Source: Bacillus thuringiensis
GTDB taxonomy: Bacteria; Bacillota; Bacilli; Bacillales; Bacillaceae_G
Length of the DNA stretch: 64,000 nt
Assembly: GCF_001182785.1 (NCBI RefSeq)
Contig: NZ_CP012099.1
Location: forward strand, 3,222,501-3,286,500
Reading direction: 5' to 3'
Shown here: positions 24,587-33,394 of the stretch, in pieces
Numbering within the stretch: position 1 is the first letter of the stretch
Layout: each line of letters starts with the position of its first letter
Notes under the pieces: model-generated
The model's input: the letters and a program-made list of their open reading frames with translations, nothing else
The model's database searches: none
Told to the model about the DNA's origin: nothing
Translations under genes and position numbers: made by a program

Positions 24587-25298
24587 GCTTTTCCCCTCTT
24601 ATGTAATCCAGAATATATGTATAGTTGTTTGCAAAAATAATACACATTGCAATAATGTATTTTCTATGTCGTTCCAACGTTTTACGACTCACCCTAACAC
24701 GCGGTTCAATATGTTTAAGCGGTAACTTTTTCTTTCGGAACAGCTCTTCCATCATTTCCTCTTCTTTTATAATAATTTTCACAATTTCTATTAAGTGCTC
24801 ACGCGTATCACGATGCTTAGGAGATTCTTTAGCAAGCTCTGAGAATGTGATTTTAAACTCAGCTAGCACACTTTGAAAATGAAGAATTTCCTCCTTACGG
24901 TTACTATTTTCCATCTCTTTCATATACTCCGTAAGCGACACTTGCATTTCTAACATTTCCTCTTGCTCATCTTCTTTTAAAAAGACAAAGTTATGTTTAG
25001 ACTCCTTACGTATATAGTCAATTACATCTCTTTTTATAAGAAGATCAGCAAACGCTAAAAAGGATTTTCCTTTTGTATAGGAATACTGTTCAATTGCTTC
25101 GTTAAACGCAAACAATCCAATGCTATATTCATCATCCTGTTCTGTAATATATCGGCGGCAGACAGATGAGATTGATTTTCTAATAAAAGGCTGATACTGT
25201 ACGATAAATGCTTCTTTATCTTCTTCGTTGTTTTGTATGTTACATACGATATCTTCTATTTTCGGTTTTCTTAAGATCTTCATTACTAAACTCAACAC
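24576..25298 (-). CDS. sigI: RNA polymerase sigma factor SigI
   Basis: About 240 residues of the sigma-I group: FIVQYQPFIRKSISSVCRRYI, DEYSIGLFAFNEAIEQYSYTKGKSFLAFADLLIKRDVIDYIRKE in outline (region 2) and a C-terminal helix-turn-helix with LPLKHIEPRVRVSRKTLERHRKYI. In Bacillus it responds to heat and envelope stress and is held by RsgI. The open frame reaches TTG 25322, but that codon has no ribosome site. GGGAG lies 7 bases before the GTG at 25298; TTG 25295 and ATG 25283 are alternatives. rsgI follows with an 11-base overlap. Confidence 0.9.
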   Translation of the reverse strand: MLSLVMKILRKPKIEDIVCNIQNNEEDKEAFIVQYQPFIRKSISSVCRRYITEQDDEYSIGLFAFNEAIEQYSYTKGKSFLAFADLLIKRDVIDYIRKESKHNFVFLKEDEQEEMLEMQVSLTEYMKEMENSNRKEEILHFQSVLAEFKITFSELAKESPKHRDTREHLIEIVKIIIKEEEMMEELFRKKKLPLKHIEPRVRVSRKTLERHRKYIIAMCIIFANNYTYILDYIRGEKHDE

Positions 25299-25328
25299 TT
25301 GTAATCTCCCAGCCTCCTTCAAATAGCA

Positions 25329-25356
25329 AAATGGCCACTACACAAGTGACCATTTA
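25329..25356 (-). terminator. Stem-loop between the decayed gene and sigI
   Basis: AAATGGTCACT / AGTGGCCATTT with a short loop and T4 on the minus strand. It directly follows the stop of the pseudogene at 25354 and precedes sigI, so it probably ended the former gene and now sits in the sigI leader. Confidence 0.6.
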
Positions 25357-25653
25357 ACCAGATTTTCTTGGTACTTTTCTTCGGGCTTGTCTTCTTGCTG
25401 TTAGTTATATTTTTCGAGTCTAACTTTTCCCAACGTTTTCTTAATGATTTTCCTTTTCTCTCGGCACTAAAGTTAAGTTTATATTTTTATCTACTTTCTT
25501 ATTTTCTACCGTTCGTTTTGCTTATTCTTTTTCTATTTTATCTGCAATCCTTGAATAACTCTTCTCTATATCATTGGTAATTTCATCCTTTTATTTTGGA
25601 TACCCACTTAATCTAGTAATTTTATTAATGCTTCTATATTCTTTCCTAGTCAT
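25354..25653 (-). pseudogene. Decayed ~99-codon gene with five in-frame stops
   Basis: From ATG 25653 one frame reads MTRKEYRSINKITRLSGYPK, stop, KDEITNDIEKSYSRIADKIE and onward, to a final TAA at 25354, exactly 100 codons. It is interrupted by TAA at codons 21, 44 and 71, TAG at 78 and TAA at 83. Between the stops it reads as ordinary charged helical protein with Bacillus codon usage. All five stops differ from Gln codons (CAA, CAG) by one C-to-T change. A terminator-like stem follows immediately. The family is not recognised. The remainder of the 25323-25881 gap is AT-rich with no other ORF. Confidence 0.5.
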
Positions 25654-25757
25654 TTTTCTTCTATTAATTTTCTTCACTATACATATTCGGAGGAATACAT
25701 AGTTTTATGGGGGTCAAAAAATATTTTTATAAAAAAATATATATTTATTTCAAAAAT

Positions 25758-25802
25758 AAAAACCATCAATTTGAAAAAGGATAATCAAATTGATGGTTTT
25801 CT
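25758..25802 (-). terminator. Terminator after GT2 gene
   Basis: AAAACCATCAATTTG / CAAATTGATGGTTTT, 15-bp stem with T-rich flank on both strands. Confidence 0.85.
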
Positions 25803-25881
25803 TATAATATCTATTAAATTAAGTTGGATTCTCATTATATCTAAAAAAGTACTAGCTATCCTCTGCCGATTTTCTCCATTT

Positions 25882-26598
25882 TTATCTTTCTTGGTTATCA
25901 TAATATGTCTTATCTGCGTATTTTCTATCATTTCCTTTTAGATAAGCTAAAATTACTTTTGGATTTTTAAGTAAAGTCCAGTCTCCATATGTATCAAATC
26001 TTCTGCATGAAGTTATCATTCCATTTTTAATAGTACCGAATTTCTTATTATTTTTCTTTCCCCATTCTTTTAAACGTTTAGCGAAATCTGCATCTTCTGC
26101 CATAAGCATGTTTTCATTAAATCCGTTGATTGCCATAAAGTCTTTTCTATAGCACCAAAAAATCCCTACAGATATAGCTCCGTACTTAAAAAGTAAAGGG
26201 ATTATGATTAACATTGCGGAGAGAAATATTCCTAAAGATATTCTTTCAAACTTCCCATTCACCCCACCACCAATGTATGTACCTGAAGCTAAATATTTAT
26301 CTACATTAGACAACATAGACTCTGTCATTATGGTATCAGCGTCTATAGTAACGATTATTTCTCCACTAGCTATTTTAGCCCCTGCATTTCGAATTTTAGA
26401 TAAGTTTTTATCGTTATTTTTCAATGTAATACAATTATAAGATTTTGCTATTTCCTCTGTTTTATCTGTACAACGATTTAAAACAACTATAACTTCCGTT
26501 TGCTCTTTATATGCCTCTGATGCCTTTGCAATTGAATCTAAACATTTTCTAATGTACTTTTCTTCATTATGTGCAGGAATTATAATGGAAAACTTCAC
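25882..26598 (-). CDS. Family 2 glycosyltransferase
   Basis: 238 residues. GT-A fold start FSIIIPAHNEEKYIRKCLDSI, nucleotide-sugar residues in EIIVTIDADTIM (DAD) and the acceptor-side motif MLMAEDADFAKRLK (ED). A hydrophobic stretch at about 123-150 may touch the membrane. It transfers a sugar from an NDP donor to an unknown acceptor. The start is a GTG preceded only distantly by AGGAG (17 bases), so the first codon is uncertain. It lies next to sigI-rsgI and the fusion polysaccharide gene, but in its own transcript. Confidence 0.82.
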   Translation of the reverse strand: MKFSIIIPAHNEEKYIRKCLDSIAKASEAYKEQTEVIVVLNRCTDKTEEIAKSYNCITLKNNDKNLSKIRNAGAKIASGEIIVTIDADTIMTESMLSNVDKYLASGTYIGGGVNGKFERISLGIFLSAMLIIIPLLFKYGAISVGIFWCYRKDFMAINGFNENMLMAEDADFAKRLKEWGKKNNKKFGTIKNGMITSCRRFDTYGDWTLLKNPKVILAYLKGNDRKYADKTYYDNQER

Positions 26599-26740
26599 AT
26601 CTTATTTCAAATTAACTCCTGAAGATTCGTTTGTCTCAGTCATAATATTCCCCCCTATTTTATAAGGTAAATATCTACTATACATAAATTATATTAATAT
26701 TTATTAGGTTATATTATAGAAACTGACGGTAAAGAGGCTC

Positions 26741-27373
26741 TTACTGTCGACGTTCAAAAGCAAGGCGTATAGCAAGCCCCGTTAAAACACTTGCCATAAG
26801 CCAACGCTGTACTCGTAGCCACGTCGGGCGTGTGCCAAACCATTTTGCAATTTTACTTGCTGTACATACAATTAGGAGGTTAACTATAAAGCTAACAGTG
26901 ATTTGTGTAAGGCCCAAAACTGCACCTTGAAAAAGCAACGATCCCTTCTCTGGATCTTCAAATTGAGGTAGAAGTGATACATACAAAATAGCAATCTTTG
27001 GATTCAGAAGATTCGTCATGAGTCCCATCAGAAATAATTTCCTTGGTGGCTCATTAGAAATCGTACGAGGTTTCATAATAGATGTAGCACCAGGTTTTAT
27101 TGAATTCCAGGCGAGCCAGAGCAAGTAAGCAGCACCTGCCCACTTTACTGCTTCATATACAGCGGGAACAGCAACGAATAGAACTGTAAGTCCAAACATA
27201 GTTGCGATTATATAGATTACAAATCCGAGCATGATGCCCAATAAAGAAATAAATCCCGCCATACGTCCCTGCGTAATGGAACGGGAAATGAGGTAAATCA
27301 TATTAGGCCCAGGTGAACAGACCATGCTAAGCGAAACAATTGCAAAAGCTACCAAGGTACTCAAGCTGACCAT
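26741..27373 (-). CDS. LysE/RhtB-family amino acid exporter
   Basis: 210 residues, about six TM helices. The N-terminal SMVCSPGPNMIYLISRSITQGRMAG is the LysE family hallmark (PGPN). MTNLLNPKIAILYVSLLPQF is the second conserved block. It exports amino acids or related compounds by proton-driven transport. AAAGGGGGAAGGTTT precedes the ATG. Its first about 50 codons and its promoter are duplicated at 29447-29700, where the gene is broken. Confidence 0.9.
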   Translation of the reverse strand: MVSLSTLVAFAIVSLSMVCSPGPNMIYLISRSITQGRMAGFISLLGIMLGFVIYIIATMFGLTVLFVAVPAVYEAVKWAGAAYLLWLAWNSIKPGATSIMKPRTISNEPPRKLFLMGLMTNLLNPKIAILYVSLLPQFEDPEKGSLLFQGAVLGLTQITVSFIVNLLIVCTASKIAKWFGTRPTWLRVQRWLMASVLTGLAIRLAFERRQ

Positions 27374-27675
27374 AAACCTTCCCCCTTTATGTTACATAAA
27401 ATTTCCTATTGTACATTTTATCATGATTGAGGAGAGAAAAGATTAATATAAATCGATGCAGCTAAGTAATATTATCGAATCGAATGTATTGTAATCACAT
27501 ACTTCTCATTCTCTTAAGTAAGGATCTAAGAGTACCCTATCCATAGAGCTACTAAAACCACTACAAATAAAGCAAAACAACATGTGATATTTCGAATCCA
27601 TTTTTGTATATCACCAAAATACCTTTCTATAAATATAGCGTTGATAGTAAGCATAAGAAATAAAACAAAGAAAGG
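27213..27675. repeat. Direct repeat copy A (LysE 5' part, spacer, 3' part of small gene)
   Basis: About 460 bases that align in the same orientation with 29447-29898. Shared landmarks are AAATCCGAGCATGATGC, ACATAAAATTTCCTATTGTA, TCGAATCGAATGTAGTG-like and CCATAGAGCTACTAAAACCA. Copy A keeps the complete LysE gene but only the 3' part of the small membrane gene. Confidence 0.85.
27526..27675 (-). pseudogene. 5'-truncated copy of the small membrane gene at 29750-30007
   Basis: The frame ending at TAG 27526 reads ERYFGDIQKWIRNITCCFAL and FVVVLVALWIGYS, nearly identical to the C-terminal half of the intact protein. Homology stops around 27675 and no start is present. The remaining bases to 27787 hold nothing recognisable. 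Confidence 0.8.
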
Positions 27676-27787
27676 CAGCGAGGTATAGGTCCATTTTTAT
27701 CTTCATGGCTGGAATTATACCCCTTACCAAACTTCTAAATAAAATGTATAGCTGAGTAGTTACCTTATTTTTCAAAAAAAATTCTAA

Positions 27788-29272
27788 TTATTTCTTTTTC
27801 ACTTCTTCTACAAATTCCCATGTCTCTCCGTTATCTTTTGATTGATAAAGTGCACTACTATCGCCATTGTAGTCTCCATCTGCCCCTTGTCCAACTAACA
27901 TATTAAAAACCCCATCTTTCTCATATGGCATACTAGGTGAATCAAAAGGACTTATTGTGGACTGTGTATGATCTAATTTCACTTCATGCGGCGGATATTC
28001 TACCTTTTTGAAAGATACTCCCCCATCATCTGTGCGATATAACTCTCCTTCATTACCAGAAGGCCTAATTGCTCCTAAAAATCCAAGTTTATCATTTATA
28101 AAAGTGATTCCTGATACACTACCAATCCCCCCATTAAATGGGTCTGGATTGATAACCTCCCATGTTTTCCCTTCATCACTAGTCTTGCTTAATGAATAAA
28201 AGGCGCTCCCTAATGCTTTATCTGTCATATTTAGTTTATAACCAACTTCTTTCGATAGGAAAAACTGTTCTTTTTCATTCTTTAAATCTTGTTGTTTCTT
28301 CTCTTTAAGCACATCTTCTTTTGGAGGCGTCTTTGATTTACTCCAACTTGCGTCACTTATTAAATTATATCTAGCAGGGACTAGCTCTTGCTCTTTTCCA
28401 GGGACAAATATAGATACAGTATATCCAATGATATCAGAAGCTGCTTTTTTAAGACTCTGCCCCTTACCATCCTCAGTAATATTAATAATTCCCTCTGTAT
28501 TGGATCCCCAATTTCTTTTTCCATAATAAATCAACCCATACTTATTTTCATTCCATTTTCTAACCGTTTGCTTAACTGGAATCGCCTTAACCGTTTCAAT
28601 TAAAGGTTCTACTAATTTATCATCATTATAATCAGGCTTTGCGTATCCGTCTCGTATTATAGTAATATCTTCTGACTTCTTCTTATTATAAGAGATTAAA
28701 TAAGTTTCTTCTTTCCCATCATCATTTTTCCCATAAACAAATGTATCAAACGCTGTGATTGTTCCATCTGAATGAAATGTAAGATCAAAATCAGTTGCCA
28801 TATACAATTTCTTTGGCAAAGGATATTTTTTATTTATATCTTCAAAAATACCTTCTACTCCAGACTTATATATATTATTATGTTTAAGTTTAACTGACCT
28901 TTCATGTTTTAACTTTTCTATAAACCATGCCAATTTACCATTGTAATTTATTGCACTTTTATAAATCTGCATCCCATAAAATGATGTAATTGCAACAATA
29001 ATGATAATAGAAATGGATCTCCATGCTATTGAATTTGTTAATTTTTTAGATTCATATTCTCTATTTTTTATCACCCGCATTGTAGTAAATGTAGTTATGG
29101 ATATAAAAAGTACTATACATAATAACAAAATGTAAATATTATAATTCATTCTTCCGTACTTACAGTATAAGGCCAAATCATAACAAAAAATCCCATATAC
29201 AATTATTAGTATTGGGTTTGTTACTAATGACAGAAGTATCCTTTTTGTATTTTCTCTAAATATAGAAACCAC
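27788..29272 (-). CDS. Membrane-anchored protein with BNR/Asp-box repeats
   Basis: 494 residues. Three N-terminal TM helices (about 11-32, 43-63, 83-103) are followed by an unassigned mixed region and a C-terminal beta-propeller-like part with three Asp-box motifs: TSDEGKTWEV, RTDDGGVSFKKV and SKDNGETWEFV. Such repeats fold as blades of a sialidase/YCF48-like propeller; no sialidase active site is visible. The start is uncertain: GTG 29272 sits within the AGGGGTGG sequence. The gene is bracketed by the two copies of the direct repeat (27213-27675, 29447-29898). Function unknown; probably an outward-facing binding protein. Confidence 0.72.
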   Translation of the reverse strand: MVSIFRENTKRILLSLVTNPILIIVYGIFCYDLALYCKYGRMNYNIYILLLCIVLFISITTFTTMRVIKNREYESKKLTNSIAWRSISIIIIVAITSFYGMQIYKSAINYNGKLAWFIEKLKHERSVKLKHNNIYKSGVEGIFEDINKKYPLPKKLYMATDFDLTFHSDGTITAFDTFVYGKNDDGKEETYLISYNKKKSEDITIIRDGYAKPDYNDDKLVEPLIETVKAIPVKQTVRKWNENKYGLIYYGKRNWGSNTEGIINITEDGKGQSLKKAASDIIGYTVSIFVPGKEQELVPARYNLISDASWSKSKTPPKEDVLKEKKQQDLKNEKEQFFLSKEVGYKLNMTDKALGSAFYSLSKTSDEGKTWEVINPDPFNGGIGSVSGITFINDKLGFLGAIRPSGNEGELYRTDDGGVSFKKVEYPPHEVKLDHTQSTISPFDSPSMPYEKDGVFNMLVGQGADGDYNGDSSALYQSKDNGETWEFVEEVKKK

Positions 29273-29446
29273 CCCTAATTACATGAATTACTGATATTAA
29301 GTATACTTTATTGTAAAGTAACAAAAAAGCTATTTAATCTTGCCGCAAAAAATACAATAGACATCTTTCTATTAAAGCCGTTTACAAATCTAGTTGTTTC
29401 ATAGACAATGGATTTTTGAGTGAATACTAAAGTTGCTTCATTTATA

Positions 29447-29598
29447 TGAATTACAAATCCAAGCATGATGCTCAATAAACAAAATAAATCCTGCCATACG
29501 CCCCTACGTAATGGAATGAGAAATAAGATAAATCAAAATAGGCTCACCATACTAAGTGAAACAAGCGCAAAAGCTAGCAAAGTACTCAGGCTCACCAT
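29447..29598 (-). pseudogene. LysE-family exporter, 3'-truncated and frameshifted copy
   Basis: ATG at 29598 reads MVSLSTLLAFALVSLSMVSL and then hits a TGA, because bases corresponding to the CSPGPN motif are deleted. Homology to the intact gene at 26741-27373 continues to about 29447 and stops. Non-functional. Confidence 0.82.
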
Positions 29599-29898
29599 AA
29601 ACCTTCCTTCTTTATCTTACATAAAATTTCCTATTGTACATTTTATCCTGATTGTGGAGAGAAAAAATTAATATAAACCGATGCAACTAAGTAATATTAT
29701 CGAATCGAATGTAGTGTAATCACATATTTCTCATTCTCTTAGGTAAGGACTAAAAATAACCTATCCATAGAGCTACTAAAACCACTACGAATAAAGCAAA
29801 GCAACATGTAATATTTCGAATCCACTTTTGTATATCATCAAAATACTTTTCTATAAATGCAGTGTAAATAGAAAGCATAAGAAGTAGCACAATGAAAG
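29447..29898. repeat. Direct repeat copy B (LysE 5' fragment, spacer, small gene)
   Basis: Counterpart of 27213-27675. It carries the small membrane gene complete and only the first part of a LysE gene. Compared with copy A it has scattered substitutions and a short deletion near 29540. The unique part before it (29273-29446) holds no ORF I can support. Confidence 0.85.
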
Positions 29899-30007
29899 TA
29901 AAGGATCCCAATTTATCGTTAAATTTTTCATTAGTAAATGTACTTACATGAAGGAATAGAAAAACAAACGTTACTATGAATAGCTCAAATAATCTTTTTT
30001 TATTCAA
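29750..30007 (-). CDS. Small integral membrane protein, 85 residues
   Basis: Three hydrophobic segments (about 7-25, 33-53, 66-84) and the conserved-looking FIEKYFDDIQKWIRNITCC between the second and third. Start is TTG at 30007 with AAGGTGG seven bases upstream; no ATG alternative exists. A 3' fragment of the same gene is at 27526-27675. No family recognised. Confidence 0.7.
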   Translation of the reverse strand: MNKKRLFELFIVTFVFLFLHVSTFTNEKFNDKLGSFTFIVLLLMLSIYTAFIEKYFDDIQKWIRNITCCFALFVVVLVALWIGYF

Positions 30008-30153
30008 TCTGCCACCACCTTACAGCAATTCCCTTTTATTCCATTTTATCAGAACATACTGTGTAGCAGTATATGAATATTATATTCATTTCAAAAAGGC
30101 CAACAATACAAGATCGTTAGCCTCTAATTTCCATATTCGCACCTTTTATCACT

Positions 30154-30633
30154 TTACTTCCTAACAACAGGAATCCACATTTCACCAAATACTAAGCCAT
30201 TTCTCTGCTCCATCTCAACCGTTGTATTCGGTCCACCAACATAGGCAAAATCCTTTGCTTCTGGTAAAGCTTGACCGAAGGCGATGCCAGTAAGCTTATT
30301 ACTTAGCTCTTCAGCCGTTTTGTCTTCCCCTTTCACTACTAAGTATTCTCCCCTCGGAAACTGAATCACTCTAGATTCTTCTTCTATTTGTGCTTCTGTC
30401 ATGACACCCGCATAATACATCATTTTGTTATTCACCGCTTCGCTCACGGAAAAAATGTATTCATTTGTAGCTAAAGCTTTTAAAGTGTCCAGCCTTCCAT
30501 CTTCTTTAACAGCCGACCAAAAGTCTTCCTTTTCTTTATTTATTCCAGCAAAGTCTGTGTATTCACTCTTAATTTCAGTTCCAATACCTAACACAATAAA
30601 GCTATCTTTTTCTTCTATAGTATAATTTTTCAT
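30154..30633 (-). CDS. GyrI-like/AraC effector-binding domain protein (YobU-like)
   Basis: 159 residues forming a stand-alone bacterial effector-binding domain: YTIEEKDSFIVLGIGTEI, the central DFWSAVKEDGRLDTLKAL, VIQFPRGEYLVVKG (typical of the GyrI fold) and EMWIPVV at the end, just like AraC-type ligand domains. It binds small molecules; some members are hydrolases of cyclopropanes or toxin antagonists. ATG at 30633 with AGGCAGG upstream is preferred over the TTG at 30639. It is divergent from a YafY/WYL-type regulator, the same partnership as yobU-yobV in B. subtilis. Confidence 0.82.
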   Translation of the reverse strand: MKNYTIEEKDSFIVLGIGTEIKSEYTDFAGINKEKEDFWSAVKEDGRLDTLKALATNEYIFSVSEAVNNKMMYYAGVMTEAQIEEESRVIQFPRGEYLVVKGEDKTAEELSNKLTGIAFGQALPEAKDFAYVGGPNTTVEMEQRNGLVFGEMWIPVVRK

Positions 30634-30742
30634 ATTCAAAACCTGCCTCTTTTTTTATTAATCAAACGATTTATCTTTTCATCTGATACGTTTATAATAC
30701 CTTTAAACCATGTCAAAAAATGATACTGTTTAGGAGACCAAA

Positions 30743-31705
30743 ATGAAAAAAGTTGAACGGATTAATACAATTATGCGGTATATCAACAACCGCTCTCACT
30801 TTACAATTTCTGAAATTATACAAGAATTTAACATATCACGGTCGACAGCTATTAGAGACATTAGAGAAATTGAAGCTATGGGAATGCCACTTGTCGCTGA
30901 AGTTGGGAGGACCGGGGGATATTTTGTTATGCACAACTCTATCCTGCCCGTTGTTCGCTTTACTGATAATGAAGTGAAAGCTCTTTTTATTGCCTTTATG
31001 GCTACGAGGAATCAACAACTTCCCTACCTAAAGAGTCGTCAATCTTTAGCCGAAAAACTACTAGGACTCATCTCAGAAACCCAGCAAGATGATCTCGTTC
31101 TTTTAAATCAACTCTTGCTTTTCCAAGGGACTAACCCTCATAATCCCGATCTCCTTGAGCTTTCTGATCTCCCCCATCCTATGTTAGAAAAACTCATTCA
31201 AATCCTTCTTTTGGATAACCATTTATTGATTACTATGAAAGAAGATGAAGAAATCAAGTCTTATCCAATTTATCTATTGCACCTTTATCAAGAAAAAAGC
31301 CATTGGATCATTGAAGGGTTTGACTTAAAAAAAGAAAAGAAGATAATGTTTCCTGTCGATGACCTCACCAATATCGAACCATACACGACGAAAAAAAGGC
31401 TAAATAAGAAAAAGATTTTAGAAAAACTAAGTAAGAAGGACGAAATAATCAACTTGGTACTTGAACTTGGACCAAAAGCAATTGCCCAGTTCAAAAAATA
31501 CCATCCTTTAAAAATTTCAATATCTTATACTAATCCTTACCAATCCACAGCCATTTTAAAAACTTTTATCAATATTAACAATCCCGATGAAGTGACGGAA
31601 ATAATAAATTGGCTGCTTTTTCTAGGGAAGGATATTAAAATCAAAGAAATACCCGATGAAGTATTAGCAGATTTAAAAAAACGAGTGTGCTTATACATTC
31701 CATAA
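30743..31705 (+). CDS. DeoR/YafY-type regulator with WYL-like domain (YobV-like)
   Basis: 320 residues. N-terminal HTH_11 (RINTIMRYINNRSHFTISEI, FNISRSTAIRDIREIEAMGMPLV) and GRTGGYFV wing, followed by a WYL-type ligand region (SHWIIEGFDLKKEKKIMFPVDDL in outline) and a C-terminal WCX extension. It regulates transcription in response to a ligand. AGGAG is 6 bases before the ATG. It is divergent from the GyrI-like gene and likely controls it. A terminator at 31799 separates it from the ABC transporter. Confidence 0.85.
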   Translation: MKKVERINTIMRYINNRSHFTISEIIQEFNISRSTAIRDIREIEAMGMPLVAEVGRTGGYFVMHNSILPVVRFTDNEVKALFIAFMATRNQQLPYLKSRQSLAEKLLGLISETQQDDLVLLNQLLLFQGTNPHNPDLLELSDLPHPMLEKLIQILLLDNHLLITMKEDEEIKSYPIYLLHLYQEKSHWIIEGFDLKKEKKIMFPVDDLTNIEPYTTKKRLNKKKILEKLSKKDEIINLVLELGPKAIAQFKKYHPLKISISYTNPYQSTAILKTFININNPDEVTEIINWLLFLGKDIKIKEIPDEVLADLKKRVCLYIP

Positions 31706-31796
31706 GCAGTGAGCCTCAAATATTAAACTTTATCACTGGACAATTATCCTATTTTTAAATACCATTTCATTTACTATAATGAGAGCATAATAAATA

Positions 31797-31830
31797 ATAA
31801 AAGCACGGAAAATCTCCCGTGCTTTTCTAA
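31797..31830. terminator. Bidirectional terminator
   Basis: AAAAGCACGG / CCGTGCTTTT stem between convergent genes. Confidence 0.85.
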
Positions 31831-31868
31831 ATATATATTATTCCTGAAGGTTTCGTTTATCTCGTTTC

Positions 31869-32618
31869 TTACCCTAACTGACGTTTAAATGCTTTACTGG
31901 CGAAAATGTAAGAGATAACCATTATACCTACGCACCAAGCGAGCGCAATCCAAATGTCGTTGCCAACAGTTCCTTCATATAATAAAGCACGGATCGCATT
32001 CACGATTGAAGTTACAGGCTGATTCTCAGCAAATGCACGAATAATTTTTGGCATCGTTTCAGTAGGTACGAAGGCCGAACTAATAAATGGAAGAAAGACT
32101 AGCGGGTACGAGTAAGCAGTCGCCCCTTCCATAGACTTCGCTTTCAATCCTGGAATGATAGCTAGCCATGTTAGCGCCAGCGTAAACATCCCAAGTATCC
32201 CAGCTACCGCGAGCCAATCTAGAATATTAGCACTAGAACGGAAACCCATTAAGAGTGCAACAATAATAACCACCACGATAGTAAGTACATTAGCAACTAG
32301 AGAGGTTAAAACGTGAGCCCACAATATCGATGAGCGCTTAATAGGCATCGTAATGAAACGTGCCATCAGCCCACTCTTTACATCCGAAAATAGTCGCACA
32401 GAAGTGTAAGCTACACCGGATGCGATAGCCATTAGCAAAATTCCCGGCAATAAATAATTAACGTAGTTTTCCGTTCCAGTTTTTATTGCGCCGCCAAACA
32501 CGTAAACAAATAATAGCATCATCATAATCGGTGTAATCGCTACTGTAATAATTGTATCCGGACTGCGCATAATGTTACGCATTAAACGACCTAGTAATAC
32601 ACCTGTTTTACTTTTCAT
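31869..32618 (-). CDS. ABC-2 type permease, DrrB family
   Basis: 249 residues, six TM helices (starting about 25, 55, 100, 135, 170, 225), with the ABC-2 signature region FPLVFLPFISSAFVPTETMP in altered form and the DrrB-like N-terminus. It pairs with the ATPase gene immediately upstream (the TAA and the ATG are adjacent). GGAGGGG precedes the ATG. The transporter probably expels a drug-like or antibiotic compound; its likely regulator is the PadR gene further upstream. Confidence 0.9.
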   Translation of the reverse strand: MKSKTGVLLGRLMRNIMRSPDTIITVAITPIMMMLLFVYVFGGAIKTGTENYVNYLLPGILLMAIASGVAYTSVRLFSDVKSGLMARFITMPIKRSSILWAHVLTSLVANVLTIVVVIIVALLMGFRSSANILDWLAVAGILGMFTLALTWLAIIPGLKAKSMEGATAYSYPLVFLPFISSAFVPTETMPKIIRAFAENQPVTSIVNAIRALLYEGTVGNDIWIALAWCVGIMVISYIFASKAFKRQLG

Positions 32619-33380
32619 TTACATCCCCTCCTTTTTACCGATAATCGCAAGAAAGATTTCTTCCAATGTCGGTTGCTTTTCGATATACTCTACTTTTGCT
32701 GGCGGGAACATCTCTTTTAGTTCAGCAAGAGTACCTGTCGTAATAATTTTTCCGCCATGCAAAATAGCGATACGGTCTGCCAGTTGTTCTGCTTCTTCCA
32801 AGTACTGAGTCGTAAGAAAAATAGTTGTACCGCTACCGGCAAGCTCCTTAACTGTATCCCACACTTCGATTCGCGCTTCAGGATCAAGTCCAGTCGTTGG
32901 TTCGTCAAGAAAAATAACTGCTGGCGCCCCAATCAAACTCATCGCGATATCAAGCCGGCGCTTCATTCCGCCTGAATACTGATCTGCCCTTTGGTTTGCC
33001 GCATCAGTCAGGCTAAATCTTGCAAGTAGATTGTCAGCAACTTGAGCGGGATTGGAAACACCACGTAACTTGGCGATCATTATCAAGTTTTCCCTCCCAG
33101 TCAGCATACCGTCTAAAGCTGCGAACTGCCCTGTCAAACTGATACTTTGACGAACATGATCTGGTTGACGCTGTACATCAAATCCGCAAATACTTACTTC
33201 ACCGCTATCTTGCTTCATTAGTGTCGAAAGGACGTTGACCGTTGTCGTCTTTCCCGCTCCATTTGAGCCTAGCAGCGCGAAAATTTCTCCACGCTGCACC
33301 TCAAAATCTACCCCTTTTAAAACTTCCTTGTCTTTAAAGGATTTTTTCAAGCCTTTTACAGAAATCGCTGCATTACTCAT
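32619..33380 (-). CDS. ABC transporter ATP-binding protein, DrrA family
   Basis: 253 residues. Walker A GSNGAGKTT, Q-loop SLTGQFAALDGMLTG, signature YSGGMKRRLDIAMSL, Walker B VIFLDEPTTGLD and switch H-loop replaced by TTQYLEEAEQLADRI (Gln in the place of the usual His, common in the DrrA group). It drives the DrrB-type permease downstream. Strong ribosome site GGAGG. A bcr1-type repeat of about 157 bp lies just upstream and separates it from the DUF1048 gene. Confidence 0.93.
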   Translation of the reverse strand: MSNAAISVKGLKKSFKDKEVLKGVDFEVQRGEIFALLGSNGAGKTTTVNVLSTLMKQDSGEVSICGFDVQRQPDHVRQSISLTGQFAALDGMLTGRENLIMIAKLRGVSNPAQVADNLLARFSLTDAANQRADQYSGGMKRRLDIAMSLIGAPAVIFLDEPTTGLDPEARIEVWDTVKELAGSGTTIFLTTQYLEEAEQLADRIAILHGGKIITTGTLAELKEMFPPAKVEYIEKQPTLEEIFLAIIGKKEGM

Positions 33381-33394
33381 ACTTTTTTCCTCCC

